This document shows positions 1 through 7,348 of a stretch of 64,000 nucleotides of DNA, piece after piece. Origin of the DNA: Kordiimonas aestuarii (GTDB lineage: Bacteria > Pseudomonadota > Alphaproteobacteria > Sphingomonadales > Kordiimonadaceae); contig NZ_JAOBPP010000015.1 of assembly GCF_025574465.1 (NCBI RefSeq), forward strand, positions 62,001-126,000, in the 5' to 3' direction. The notes beneath the pieces were generated by a model. That model saw only the letters and a program-made list of their open reading frames with translations. It did not search any database and was not told the DNA's origin. Each line of letters begins with the position of its first letter. Within the stretch, counting starts at the first letter, position 1. A program made the position numbers and the translations under genes.

Positions 1-235
1 AAAGCATGTTCTCCACCCCGTTGATCTGCTCCTCAAGCGGCGTCGCCACCGTTTCGGCAATAACCTTGGGGTTAGCACCAGGGAACTGGGCATTCACCAC
101 AATCGACGGCGGAACCACCTCAGGGTATTCGGAGATCGGCAACCGGAACATGGCGATCAGACCCGCCAGGAAAATGATGATGGATAACACGCCTGCGAAA
201 ATCGGCCTGTCCACAAAAAACTTGGAGATATTCAT
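1..235 (-). CDS. RND efflux transporter permease (N-terminal part, cut by window edge)
   Basis: This is the first 78 codons of an inner-membrane proton-driven drug or solvent exporter of the AcrB/MexF (HAE1) family. The visible protein starts [18 protein letters not shown], the standard opening of the family: a short cytoplasmic amphipathic segment with the FxxRPIFA motif, then the first transmembrane helix (about residues 10-30), then the start of the porter domain ([31 protein letters not shown]). The ATG at 235 is preceded by a purine-rich GGCGGAGACAAT. It lies about 200 bases downstream of the adaptor gene on the same strand and should form one pump with it. No outer-membrane TolC-type gene is in view; it may lie beyond base 1 or be supplied from elsewhere. 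The family is certain; the substrate cannot be told. Confidence 0.95.
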   Translation of the reverse strand, partial: MNISKFFVDRPIFAGVLSIIIFLAGLIAMFRLPISEYPEVVPPSIVVNAQFPGANPKVIAETVATPLEEQINGVENML

Positions 236-443
236 CTATTGTCTCCGCCTCATTGGCTGGGCGCACACCAGGGCCAGCGCAAGGAATGGAAAAAGAGCCA
301 CCCGTGGTGGCCAACCTGAAAACATGCTGAAAACTACAGGCACCACGTTGGTACATTTTTGGGGTGCGCCCCGGGGTGTGATGCCCGGAGCGCTGGGGGA
401 GAATACCGCAAAATGATGCTATAGAGTTAGCCGAAGTTGACGC
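236..443. other. Spacer between pump adaptor and pump permease
   Basis: This 208-base gap is unusually long for an RND adaptor-permease pair, whose genes usually nearly touch. I see no convincing gene in either direction and no clear terminator; a GC-rich hairpin (GGGGTGCGCCCC near 360-371) sits in the middle. It may carry a second promoter or a partial attenuator, but the sequence does not decide this. Confidence 0.4.
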
Positions 444-1631
444 TTAGCGGCTTTGCGCAGCGCTGGCGGTTTGCACGACAGCATCGTCGCTGCGCGCGGC
501 CACCGTCACATTGGGTCGTACCCGCTGTAGCCCGTTGATAATGACACGGTCACCAGGCTGAAGGCCTGTAAGCACAACACGGCCACCCGATACGGCACGA
601 CCGAGCTTCACCTCGCGATACTCCACAACGTTATCGTCGTTGACCGTATAGACAAACTTCTTGTCCTGATCGGTGCCGATGGCCTTGTCACTGACGACAA
701 GAACGTCTTCCTTGGTAGGGGACCCAAGGCGAATTTCCGCGAACATGCCCGGCGTCAGCGCGCCGTCTGTGTTTTCAAATACCGCGCGGGCCCGAATGGT
801 GCCGGACCGCAGGTCAAGCTTGTTATCGAAGGAATAGAGCTCGCCCTCATACGACACGGATGCGTCGCCCGCCAGGCTCATGATCACGGGCATTTTCCCT
901 CCCTTCGAACCTTGGCGCTTGGCGTTCACATAGGTGCGTTCGTCGACGTTAAATTCGGCATAAAGCTTGTCATTTGACACAATGGTCGTCAGCACAGGGG
1001 CCGACACACCAGCCTCAATAACATTGCCTTCCGTAATTTCCGCACGGCTCACAACACCGGAAACCGGTGCCGTCACATGGGCATAGTCAAGATTCAGTTT
1101 CGCTGTCGTGAGCTCGGCTTCAGCCGATGTCAGCGTTGCTTGTGCAACGTCAAAATCGTTTTTGCGTTTATCATAGGCGCTTTTGGATACAAAGCTGCTT
1201 TCGACCAGTTCAGCCGCACGCTTCAACTCGGCTTCAGAAAGCACAAGTTGCGACCTCGCAGAGGCAAGCTGGGCTTCAGCACGTGCCACCGCCGCCTCAA
1301 ACGGACGCGGGTCGATCACGAACAAGAGGTCGCCTTTGTTGACATAATCGCCGTCCTCAAAAGCCACTTCATGAATGGTGCCACCCACACGCGGACGGAT
1401 TTCCACATAATCAACCGCCGTCAGCCGGCCGGAAAATTCGCTCCACTGGCGCAGAGCCTCGGGCTCAATGGTGGAAACCACCACTTCAGGCGTCGCAGGC
1501 GCCGACGCCTGTGGCGCTTCACCGGCGTATGCATCGTCAAGGTGGTAGACACTGACACCACCAATCAACGCTGTGGCCAAGAGGGCGGCAACAGCGGTAT
1601 GGCGCTTCAGATATGCTTTGGTGCTGCTCAT
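444..1631 (-). CDS. RND efflux pump periplasmic adaptor (membrane fusion protein, MexE/AcrA-like)
   Basis: The 395-residue adaptor links the inner-membrane RND permease to an outer-membrane channel. A hydrophobic stretch at residues 14-28 serves as signal or anchor; there is no lipobox cysteine, so it is probably not a lipoprotein. Residues 80-108 (VGGTIHEVAFEDGDYV) are the first half of the biotinyl-lipoyl-like domain, 110-182 form the Ala/Glu-rich alpha-helical hairpin, and 184-210 (TAPVSGVVSRAEITEGNVI) complete the lipoyl domain; beta-barrel and membrane-proximal domains follow. Length is normal for MexE/AcrA. Transcription should start upstream of 1631, where two operator-like repeats lie, and the permease follows downstream. 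Regulation by the TetR protein at 1912-2547 is inferred from the shared operator. Confidence 0.95.
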   Translation of the reverse strand: MSSTKAYLKRHTAVAALLATALIGGVSVYHLDDAYAGEAPQASAPATPEVVVSTIEPEALRQWSEFSGRLTAVDYVEIRPRVGGTIHEVAFEDGDYVNKGDLLFVIDPRPFEAAVARAEAQLASARSQLVLSEAELKRAAELVESSFVSKSAYDKRKNDFDVAQATLTSAEAELTTAKLNLDYAHVTAPVSGVVSRAEITEGNVIEAGVSAPVLTTIVSNDKLYAEFNVDERTYVNAKRQGSKGGKMPVIMSLAGDASVSYEGELYSFDNKLDLRSGTIRARAVFENTDGALTPGMFAEIRLGSPTKEDVLVVSDKAIGTDQDKKFVYTVNDDNVVEYREVKLGRAVSGGRVVLTGLQPGDRVIINGLQRVRPNVTVAARSDDAVVQTASAAQSR

Positions 1632-1666
1632 TTTATGTTCCTCAGTTCCTGTCGTGTAACCGGTTT

Positions 1667-1684
1667 ACATACCAGTCGGTTTGT
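1667..1684. promoter_or_regulatory. Degenerate TetR-type operator upstream of the efflux adaptor
   Basis: ACATACCAGTCGGTTTGT is an imperfect inverted repeat (ACATACC against ACAAACC) that matches the two perfect copies at 1704-1719 and 2604-2618. It lies 36 bases upstream of the adaptor start, where a repressor would block transcription. The operator role is inferred from repetition and position. Confidence 0.55.
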
Positions 1685-1703
1685 TTCGCTTGAGGCTAAA
1701 ATG

Positions 1704-1719
1704 CATACCGGTCGGTATG
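1704..1719. promoter_or_regulatory. Perfect TetR-type operator (7-bp arms) upstream of the efflux adaptor
   Basis: CATACCGGTCGGTATG is a perfect inverted repeat with 7-bp arms and a GT centre. A second near-identical copy lies in front of the TetR gene at 2604-2618, so both the pump and its regulator probably answer to the same repressor. Confidence 0.75.
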
Positions 1720-1911
1720 TTTTCAAGGGTTGAGGCAATTTTTAATTCTGATAGCGGCCATTCATGAGCGTGATAGCGCTGCATTCACACGGCTTTCAGC
1801 GCAAACCCTGCGTGGAATGCAAAGCTCCCCTGCGTTCGGCGGGAAGCTGAGAGGGACTGGCCAGACCAGACGGGCTAAACCAATGACCGGGGGAAAACGG
1901 TGTTTAGCGAC

Positions 1912-2547
1912 TCACGCCGCCTTTGGCTGGGCCTGTACGCGATATTCCGTCTTCAGGTCAAGCAGGCGGTATAGACCCGTGCGAATGTCGCGGCGCACAA
2001 GCTCAAGGTCCGCATGGGTGCGGCCATAAAGCAGTAACCCCTGAATATATTGCAACATCATCCGCGCAACCTGTTCGCTGTCACAGTCGCTGTTCAAATA
2101 CCCGTCGGCCTTGAGGCTGCGGACCAGCGCAACATCATACTTGAGCGCATTGGCGCACATGATACGCCCGGCTTCGCGCACCTTGTCCTCGCCTGTCCCC
2201 ACCTGCGCGCCCGCGGTGAAAAAGGGACAGCCAAGCACGGGGTTATCGTCACCCGACTCTTCGCTTTGGTGGTCAAGAATGTGATTGATCAGGTTCTCGA
2301 GCTGCTCGATCGGCGTATAACGGGGTGAGAACACTTCGTCCAGCTCCGGCTGTTTCTGCTCCCAGTGGTGCATGGACGCCTCAAAGAAAAGATCGGCTTT
2401 GGTTTCAAAATAATGATAAAAGCCGCCTTTTGTGACACCTGCACATTTGCAGATCTCATTCACGCCGACGCGCGTATAGTTGCTTTTCCAGATCAGGTCG
2501 ATCGCGGTATCAAGCAACTTTTCCCGTGTATTTTTTGACCTTGTCAT
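1912..2547 (-). CDS. TetR/AcrR-family transcriptional repressor of the RND pump
   Basis: A 211-residue regulator with the typical TetR N-terminus: residues 8-53 hold a three-helix DNA-binding domain with the helix-turn-helix near residues 28-48 (VNEICKCAGVTKGGFYHYF), ending in the conserved F-x-x-K-x-x-L-F. The C-terminal ligand domain is not diagnostic. It is encoded upstream of and parallel to the pump genes, separated by 280 bases that carry two operator copies; a third copy sits 57-71 bases upstream of its own start, so autoregulation is likely. By analogy with AcrR-like proteins it would be released by pump substrates, but no inducer can be named. Confidence 0.93.
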   Translation of the reverse strand: MTRSKNTREKLLDTAIDLIWKSNYTRVGVNEICKCAGVTKGGFYHYFETKADLFFEASMHHWEQKQPELDEVFSPRYTPIEQLENLINHILDHQSEESGDDNPVLGCPFFTAGAQVGTGEDKVREAGRIMCANALKYDVALVRSLKADGYLNSDCDSEQVARMMLQYIQGLLLYGRTHADLELVRRDIRTGLYRLLDLKTEYRVQAQPKAA

Positions 2548-2603
2548 TCCAACCTCTTGTAGCTTTTCCCGACCTCATGGGCTGAATTTCATTACCTTAT
2601 ATA

Positions 2604-2618
2604 CATACCGGTCGGTAT
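2604..2618. promoter_or_regulatory. TetR-type operator in front of the tetR gene
   Basis: CATACCGGTCGGTAT contains the inverted repeat ATACCG-GT-CGGTAT, identical in its core to the copy at 1704-1719. It lies about 60 bases upstream of the regulator start codon and suggests negative autoregulation. Confidence 0.75.
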
Positions 2619-2684
2619 CTTTTCAAGGTCGGTTCATCGCACCGGGGCACCATACCGTCCGGGATGTTCCGGATAGTGAAACAG

Positions 2685-2706
2685 GGCATTCTATTTTTTT
2701 ATAGTA
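2685..2706. promoter_or_regulatory. Palindromic motif shared with 11281-11302
   Basis: GGCATT is followed by CTATTTTTTTATAG and TA. The same 22-base pattern occurs at 11281-11302 with the five central T replaced by five A. Here it lies 68 bases upstream of the small membrane peptide at 2775. Function unknown; a shared operator or an AT-rich promoter element is possible. Confidence 0.4.
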
Positions 2707-2774
2707 GAAATTGTCGGGCGAGTGCTTATCTAATGGACATAATAAAACATAAATGAACACGACAGGAGACCAAC

Positions 2775-2891
2775 ATGATCACCCCACAACCCCGAGGCAG
2801 GGCCGACCCATCAGGCGGCACGCCTAAAGTGCTCACCATCCTTAACCTCGCCGCAGTCACCGGCTTCATGGTTTACATGTTTTTGGTATAG
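2775..2891 (+). CDS. Small single-pass membrane peptide (38 residues), unknown function
   Basis: A short gene not found by length filters. Its ATG is preceded by ACAGGAGACCAAC, a strong ribosome-binding site (AGGAG) at good spacing. The 38-residue product has a Pro/Gly-rich, charged N-terminus (residues 1-17) and one hydrophobic helix (about residues 19-38, VLTILNLAAVTGFMVYMFLV) that ends at the stop codon, the pattern of a small inner-membrane peptide. It stands alone between the tetR gene and a convergent TerB-like gene, with the shared palindromic motif upstream. No family is recognised. The Shine-Dalgarno sequence and clean topology argue for a real gene; homologues would settle it. Confidence 0.6.
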   Translation: MITPQPRGRADPSGGTPKVLTILNLAAVTGFMVYMFLV

Positions 2892-2915
2892 GGCAACGCT
2901 TTAAGCGCGGGGGCG

Positions 2916-3362
2916 TCAGGCGCCCGCGCCTTCCACTTCGTGTTTGATGCGAATGCGGTCCTGTTCGGTTACGCCAAGAAGACCGGCAATTTTCGCCAGC
3001 ACGTTGGCTTCAAAGTTATCGATCCGGTTGTCGGCAAAGGCAACCTGCCACAACAGCCGCACGATTTCCTGTCGGCCGTCCTGGTCCAGTTCCTTGGCGA
3101 TAGCGCGGGTGAACTTATACAGGCTTGGCGCGTCCCGTTCCTCCACTCTTGCCTGATCGATAATTTCTTCCGCCTCTTCCGAAGAAAGCCAGAAATGCTC
3201 GGTCATGCAATCGGTCAGCCGCTCGCGCTCGTCATCGCAGAAGTCGCCGTCGCTTGATGCCACATGCACCATCAGTGCGGCGGTCGCCAGTTGCACATCG
3301 CTGGCGTTACTGTCTTTTTTATCGGCCCCGAGCCCCAGAAGCTCAGATACTTTGTTCCACAT
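2916..3362 (-). CDS. TerB-family (tellurite-resistance-like) cytosolic protein
   Basis: A 148-residue, acidic, all-helical protein matching the stand-alone TerB/DjlA-N type: residues 24-140 carry the repeated pattern VHVASSDGDFCDDERERL and VAFADNRIDNFEANVLAKIAGLLGV, in which the Asp/Glu residues of the two halves form the metal-binding sites in characterised TerB. The first 20 residues (MWNKVSELLGLG) are a short amphipathic lead. Such isolated TerB genes are common in alphaproteobacteria and usually have no other ter genes nearby; none is present here, so a tellurite role should not be assumed. It is monocistronic and convergent with the small membrane peptide gene. Confidence 0.85.
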   Translation of the reverse strand: MWNKVSELLGLGADKKDSNASDVQLATAALMVHVASSDGDFCDDERERLTDCMTEHFWLSSEEAEEIIDQARVEERDAPSLYKFTRAIAKELDQDGRQEIVRLLWQVAFADNRIDNFEANVLAKIAGLLGVTEQDRIRIKHEVEGAGA

Positions 3363-3551
3363 GAGTTTTCCTCATCATTGCTTATTCCCGGCTGTCTTCA
3401 CCCTCCTATATGGCCCGCGCGGCGGCACAGCTCAAGCTTTGTGCGGCATTTTCACCAAAAACTGAATTCGACAGCAAGCTTCGGAGAGCACCGCGCCACA
3501 CCCCCACATATGATGGCGGCAATGCTTGACATATGACACGAGGAATGAACG

Positions 3552-4646
3552 ATGACACATGCAGCAACCATTAACGTAGCGCCTGACATGACGGACAATA
3601 CCTATAGAACAAATGACGACAAATGGCAGGCCGTGCTGAAGCGCGATGCGACGGCCGATGGCGCCTTCTTCTTCTCTGTGGCTACCACAGGGGTGTATTG
3701 CCGCCCGTCCTGTGGTGCCCGCCAGCCCCGGCGCGAGAATGTGGATTTCCACAACAGCCCGGAGGCGGCAGAAGGCGCCGGTTTCCGCCCCTGCAAACGG
3801 TGCAGGCCGGATGAAACACCTGCCTGGGCGGAGCGCGAGGCCCTTGTCGCCCGCGCCTGCCGTTTCATTGAAGACGCGGACACTACGCCGGTGCTGGCAG
3901 ATATCGCCGACCATATAGGCCTCAGCCCCTACCATTTTCACCGTGTCTTCAAGGAGATAACCGGCATTACCCCCAAGGCCTATGCCGATAGCCACCGCAC
4001 CCGAAGCGTGAAAGGCAGCCTGAAGGAAAGCCGCACAGTGACCGACGCGATATACGACGCGGGCTACAATGCCAACAGCCGCTTTTACGAGAATGCACAA
4101 GGCTTCCTAGGCATGACGCCAAGAGAGTATCGCACTGGCGCGGCGGGCAAAAGCATTCGCTACACGGTCAGTGAATGTTCACTGGGGCTTATGCTGGTGG
4201 CTGCGACGGAACGCGGTGTCTGCGCAATCCAGCTTGGCGACAGCAGGGAGGCGCTCAAGGCTGACCTCAGGGCAGAATTTCCCGAGGCAGAAATCGATGA
4301 AGCAACCGACACGCTTGGTGGTATGCTCACCACGGCGCTTGCCCTTGTCGACCGGGGGAAAAAGGCCGGTGAAAGTTTGCCGCTTGATATTCGCGGTACC
4401 GCGTTTCAGCAAAGGGTGTGGCAGGCGCTTCAGGATATTCCGGATGGGAAAACAGCCACTTACAAGGATATCGCCAAAGCCATCGGCAAGCCCGGGGCCG
4501 TCCGCGCCGTGGCAAATGCCTGCGCAAACAACCGCATTGCGGTTGCCATTCCGTGCCACCGCGTGATCAGAAGCGACGGCAGCCTGAGCGGATACCGCTG
4601 GGGGGTGGATCGCAAACGCAAGCTTCTTGATAAGGAGGCGCAATGA
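3552..4646 (+). CDS. ada: Bifunctional Ada: methylation-responsive activator and O6-methylguanine-DNA methyltransferase
   Basis: A full-length, 364-residue Ada protein, which directly reverses alkyl damage and switches on its own operon. Residues 23-90 form the zinc domain, with zinc cysteines C50, C54, C81 and C84; C50 in VYCRPSC corresponds to the Cys that takes a methyl group from phosphotriesters. Residues 95-195 are an AraC-type helix-turn-helix domain, and residues 200-364 are the methyltransferase with the PCHRV active site (acceptor C335). The ATG at 3552 has a GAGGA ribosome-binding site seven bases upstream. The stop codon overlaps the next gene by four bases (ATGA), so ada, the oxygenase and alkB are one operon, presumably autoactivated by methylated Ada. 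Confidence 0.97.
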   Translation: MTHAATINVAPDMTDNTYRTNDDKWQAVLKRDATADGAFFFSVATTGVYCRPSCGARQPRRENVDFHNSPEAAEGAGFRPCKRCRPDETPAWAEREALVARACRFIEDADTTPVLADIADHIGLSPYHFHRVFKEITGITPKAYADSHRTRSVKGSLKESRTVTDAIYDAGYNANSRFYENAQGFLGMTPREYRTGAAGKSIRYTVSECSLGLMLVAATERGVCAIQLGDSREALKADLRAEFPEAEIDEATDTLGGMLTTALALVDRGKKAGESLPLDIRGTAFQQRVWQALQDIPDGKTATYKDIAKAIGKPGAVRAVANACANNRIAVAIPCHRVIRSDGSLSGYRWGVDRKRKLLDKEAQ

Positions 4647-5374
4647 TGAACATGCAGGATACGGGCACAAGCCTTGGCAACCGCATCCAGTCCCTTGACT
4701 GGGAAAGGACAGAAAAAGACCTGCTGGAACAGGGTTTTGCCATCTTACCCCAATTGCTGACGGCGGCAGAGTGTTCCTTTTTCCGCGCGCGATACGACGA
4801 TGAGAGCCTGTACCGCAAACAGGTTTTCATGGCGCGCCATGGCTATGGCGAGGGGGATTACCGCTACTATCGGTACCCCCTGCCCGACCCGTTGCAAGCA
4901 TTGCGGCACACCAGTTTCCCGTATCTGGCACACACCGCTAATGAATGGGCCAAACGGTTGCAGCGCGACGTGATATTCCCCGAAAACCATGAGGAATTTC
5001 AAAAGCTGTGCCACGGGCTCGGCCAGCTTCGCCCGACCCCGCTGATCCTCAAATATACCGCGGGTGGATATAACCGCCTGCATCAGGACCTCTACGGCGA
5101 GGTCTATTTCCCTTTCCAGATGGCGGTGCTGCTCAGCCAGCCCGGGGAAGAATTTGAGGGCGGCGAATTTGTCCTGGTAGAAAACCGGCCCCGCATGCAA
5201 TCCCGCCCGCGGGTTATCCCGCTCAGGCGCGGGGACGCTGTGGTTTTTGCCGTCAACGAACGTCCGCAGTTGGGGAAAACCGGGTACCACAAAGTCAGCC
5301 TCCGGCATGGGGTCAGTGACGTCACCGCCGGCACACGGTACACACTCGGGGTGATCTACCATGATGCGCTTTAG
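4643..5374 (+). CDS. 2OG-Fe(II) oxygenase of the ada operon (prolyl-hydroxylase-like fold), substrate unknown
   Basis: A 243-residue non-haem iron dioxygenase. The iron ligands are visible as HQD (residues 140-142, in NRLHQDLYGEVYF) and a distal His in GYHKVSLRHGV, followed by Arg in GTRYTLGVIYH that would hold 2-oxoglutarate. It is distinct from AlkB in sequence and closer to the COG3826 oxygenases. It overlaps ada by four bases and lies ten bases before alkB, so translation is coupled inside an alkylation-response operon. The genomic context suggests repair or modification of alkylated nucleic acid or protein, but this is inference. Start may be the ATG at 4643 or the adjacent one at 4646. 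Confidence 0.88.
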   Translation: MMNMQDTGTSLGNRIQSLDWERTEKDLLEQGFAILPQLLTAAECSFFRARYDDESLYRKQVFMARHGYGEGDYRYYRYPLPDPLQALRHTSFPYLAHTANEWAKRLQRDVIFPENHEEFQKLCHGLGQLRPTPLILKYTAGGYNRLHQDLYGEVYFPFQMAVLLSQPGEEFEGGEFVLVENRPRMQSRPRVIPLRRGDAVVFAVNERPQLGKTGYHKVSLRHGVSDVTAGTRYTLGVIYHDAL

Positions 5375-5383
5375 GGCCATGAT

Positions 5384-6019
5384 ATGAATGACCTTTTAGC
5401 AAACCTGCGACCCGCCGCCGAGGAGATGAAAGACGGTGCTTTCCTGCTGGCGAATTTTGCGGATACCGACAAAATCCTGCAGGAACTGCCCCGTCTTTTG
5501 GAAGCTTCCCCGCTCCGGCACATGACAACGCCCGGCGGGCGGCAGATGCGCGTAGCAATGACAAATTGCGGGCAATACGGCTGGGTTTCCGCGCCCTCAG
5601 GCTACCGCTATGACAGCACCGATCCCACCACCGGCAACCCGTGGCCGGATATGCCCGAACCCTTTATGGCCCTGGCAAAAAATGCAGCCGCTGCTGCCGG
5701 ATATGACGGTTTTGCGCCGGACGTCTGCCTGATAAACCGCTACGGGGTTGGCACCCGGCTGAGCCCGCATATCGATCAGGATGAGGCGGAAAAATCATGG
5801 CCGATTGTCTCGGTCTCGATCGGAATTCCGGCGATATTTCAACTATTTGGCTCCGCGCGGGGTGGTACAGCAACCAACATCCCGCTTTATGACGGCGACG
5901 TCATGGTACTTGGCGGCAGGGCCCGCATGTATTATCATGGCGTAAAGCCGGTGACGGCCGCGCGCGATGCACGCATCGGCGCGCTGAGGTATAACCTGAC
6001 CTTCCGCCGCGCGCGCTGA
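5384..6019 (+). CDS. alkB: AlkB, alpha-ketoglutarate-dependent DNA/RNA dealkylase
   Basis: The 211-residue product oxidatively removes methyl groups from 1-methyladenine and 3-methylcytosine. The full catalytic set is present: H129 and D131 (HID) and H185 (MYYHGVKP) bind iron, and R202 and R208 (RYNLTFRR) bind 2-oxoglutarate and shape the lid. The usual NRYxPG motif reads NRYGVGTRLSPH, so the proline is replaced by valine. The N-terminal substrate-recognition lid (residues 50-80, with GGRQMRVAMTNCG) is typical. It is the last gene of the ada operon, nine bases after the oxygenase stop. No terminator is obvious downstream. Confidence 0.96.
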   Translation: MNDLLANLRPAAEEMKDGAFLLANFADTDKILQELPRLLEASPLRHMTTPGGRQMRVAMTNCGQYGWVSAPSGYRYDSTDPTTGNPWPDMPEPFMALAKNAAAAAGYDGFAPDVCLINRYGVGTRLSPHIDQDEAEKSWPIVSVSIGIPAIFQLFGSARGGTATNIPLYDGDVMVLGGRARMYYHGVKPVTAARDARIGALRYNLTFRRAR

Positions 6020-6044
6020 AGGAGCTAACCGGGCCCGCACACAT

Positions 6045-6119
6045 ATGCGCGAAAAGTGTGCGGAAAACAGCCGGATATGTGCAGAAAATGTGCGGAAAAT
6101 GTGCGAGATCTGTGCGGCG
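6045..6119 (+). repeat. Imperfect short tandem repeat (GTGCGGAAAAT-like units)
   Basis: Downstream of alkB the sequence runs through six diverged units of about 10-14 bases built on TGTGCGGAAAA, with variants TGTGCAGAAAA and TGTGCGAGATC. It lies between alkB and tRNA-Thr and encodes no convincing protein, although the frame is open. It could be a binding array or simply slippage-derived; function unknown. Confidence 0.6.
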
Positions 6120-6272
6120 ATAAAACCCCCGTTCCCCGGCCCTGCAACACACAGAAGAAAAAGTGGCAATATAGCCCTTGATCGGATTTTTTTTTGTGTT
6201 AGAAGATGCGCCACGCAAAACACGCACCCCGAAAAACTTCCATGTCCGGGCCCTGCGTGCAGGCCGTGATGT

Positions 6273-6348
<76 letters not shown>

Positions 6349-6389
6349 CTTTTCTCCAGAATTCGATCATATTATCAGGCCAGTGCGCG

Positions 6390-7097
6390 TTACCGGACAG
6401 CCGCCTTACCGGTCTGAGGAACGAGTGCTGCGAAGCCGTGCCCCAAAACACGGACCATGCGGTCGAGTATGGTTGCAAAATCGTCTGACCGGCACAGCCC
6501 CGCTGACAAAACATCGATGCGTCCGGTCTGGGCGAGCGATAATGAGATCGCGCCAGACACAAAATGATAATACCAGTACAGGTCCGCTTTCGGCACTTCC
6601 GGGCGCACATCTGCCAGCAGGTCAACAAGCCTTCCCACCACCGGATCGAACGGCGTATGAGTGGTATCCACATCCCCGCCCATGGCCGTGCTGTTCAATT
6701 TGGCAATCAACGCGCCGTAATTCAGGGTCCCCGGATCTCCGGACATCATGAAACGGAAGGTGGGCTCCAGATAAGCCCGCAACACCCCTTCAGCTGTCAT
6801 CCTGCCCGCATGCGACGTGGCATATGCCTCAAGCGATGCCTGCCGGGTTTCATTCACAAGGCTTGCCCGGCGCGCGACCACCGCATCGAAAAGCCCTGCT
6901 TTTGTCTCAAAATAATAATGGAGAAGCGCCGTGTCCGCACCCGACGCGGTTGCGATCTCCCGCATGGTGACACCGTCATAACCTCGCCGGGCAAACAGCT
7001 CTTCAGCAGCATCGAGGATACGCTCCTGCGATAGTTCCCGTCGATCCGCCTGGCTCCGGCGCGCCGGTTGCCTTTTTCTTTGTTGTGTTCCTGTCAT
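6390..7097 (-). CDS. TetR/AcrR-family regulator divergent from a TonB receptor
   Basis: A 235-residue TetR protein. A basic, Arg/Gln-rich tail (residues 1-22) precedes the DNA-binding domain (residues 24-70; RILDAAEELFARRGYDGVTMREIATASGADTALLHYYFETKAGLF is the classical helix-turn-helix region). The C-terminal part (CefD/AefR-like TetR_C) should bind a ligand. It is transcribed away from the TonB-dependent receptor at 7349, and a long palindrome at 7218-7255 lies between the two starts, so the protein probably represses the receptor and itself. A five-copy 15-base tandem repeat sits just upstream of its start codon. Confidence 0.92.
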   Translation of the reverse strand: MTGTQQRKRQPARRSQADRRELSQERILDAAEELFARRGYDGVTMREIATASGADTALLHYYFETKAGLFDAVVARRASLVNETRQASLEAYATSHAGRMTAEGVLRAYLEPTFRFMMSGDPGTLNYGALIAKLNSTAMGGDVDTTHTPFDPVVGRLVDLLADVRPEVPKADLYWYYHFVSGAISLSLAQTGRIDVLSAGLCRSDDFATILDRMVRVLGHGFAALVPQTGKAAVR

Positions 7098-7110
7098 CCC
7101 TGCCCCTTTT

Positions 7111-7185
7111 GGTTTCCGGCACTTGGGTTTCTGGCACTTGGGTTTCTGGCACTTGGGTTTCTGGCACTTGGGTTTCCGGCACTTT
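7111..7185 (-). repeat. Five tandem 15-bp repeats upstream of the tetR gene
   Basis: Five head-to-tail copies of GGTTTCYGGCACTTG (7111-7125, 7126-7140, 7141-7155, 7156-7170, 7171-7185), the last ending TTT. They start 14 bases upstream of the regulator start codon and fall within its 5' leader or in an open upstream frame that would read Pro-Glu-Thr-Gln-Val on the minus strand. Near-identity and unit length indicate recent slippage, and the number of copies may vary between strains. Not CRISPR: units are short and have no spacers. Confidence 0.85.
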
Positions 7186-7217
7186 GGCGCGGCGGACGGT
7201 TGATGACAAGCCTCAAC

Positions 7218-7255
7218 GTCAATTTATTTATTCATCAATCAATAAATAAATTGAC
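7218..7255. promoter_or_regulatory. Long palindromic operator between tetR and the TonB receptor
   Basis: A perfect inverted repeat with 15-bp arms (GTCAATTTATTTATT and its complement) separated by CATCAATC. It is very AT-rich against a GC-rich background and lies 121 bases from the regulator start and 94 bases from the receptor start. Size and position fit a TetR operator serving both promoters. Binding is inferred. Confidence 0.75.
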
Positions 7256-7348
7256 AAAACCTTATATTGACGCAAGCCTTAAACATAGCGCAGGGAAGGC
7301 GCCAACCCGGCGGCAGAACCATCCGGGTGTGAAATGGGAGGATTACAG

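Noticed and set aside
120..356. 78-codon frame across the start of the efflux permease
   Set aside because: It runs in another frame over the clearly conserved permease start and has no ribosome-binding site.
2905..2930. GC-rich inverted repeat at the end of the TerB-like gene as a terminator
   Set aside because: It has no T-run on either strand and overlaps coding sequence.
7111..7185. Possible CRISPR array
   Set aside because: Units are 15 bases, contiguous and have no spacers; no cas genes are in the window.
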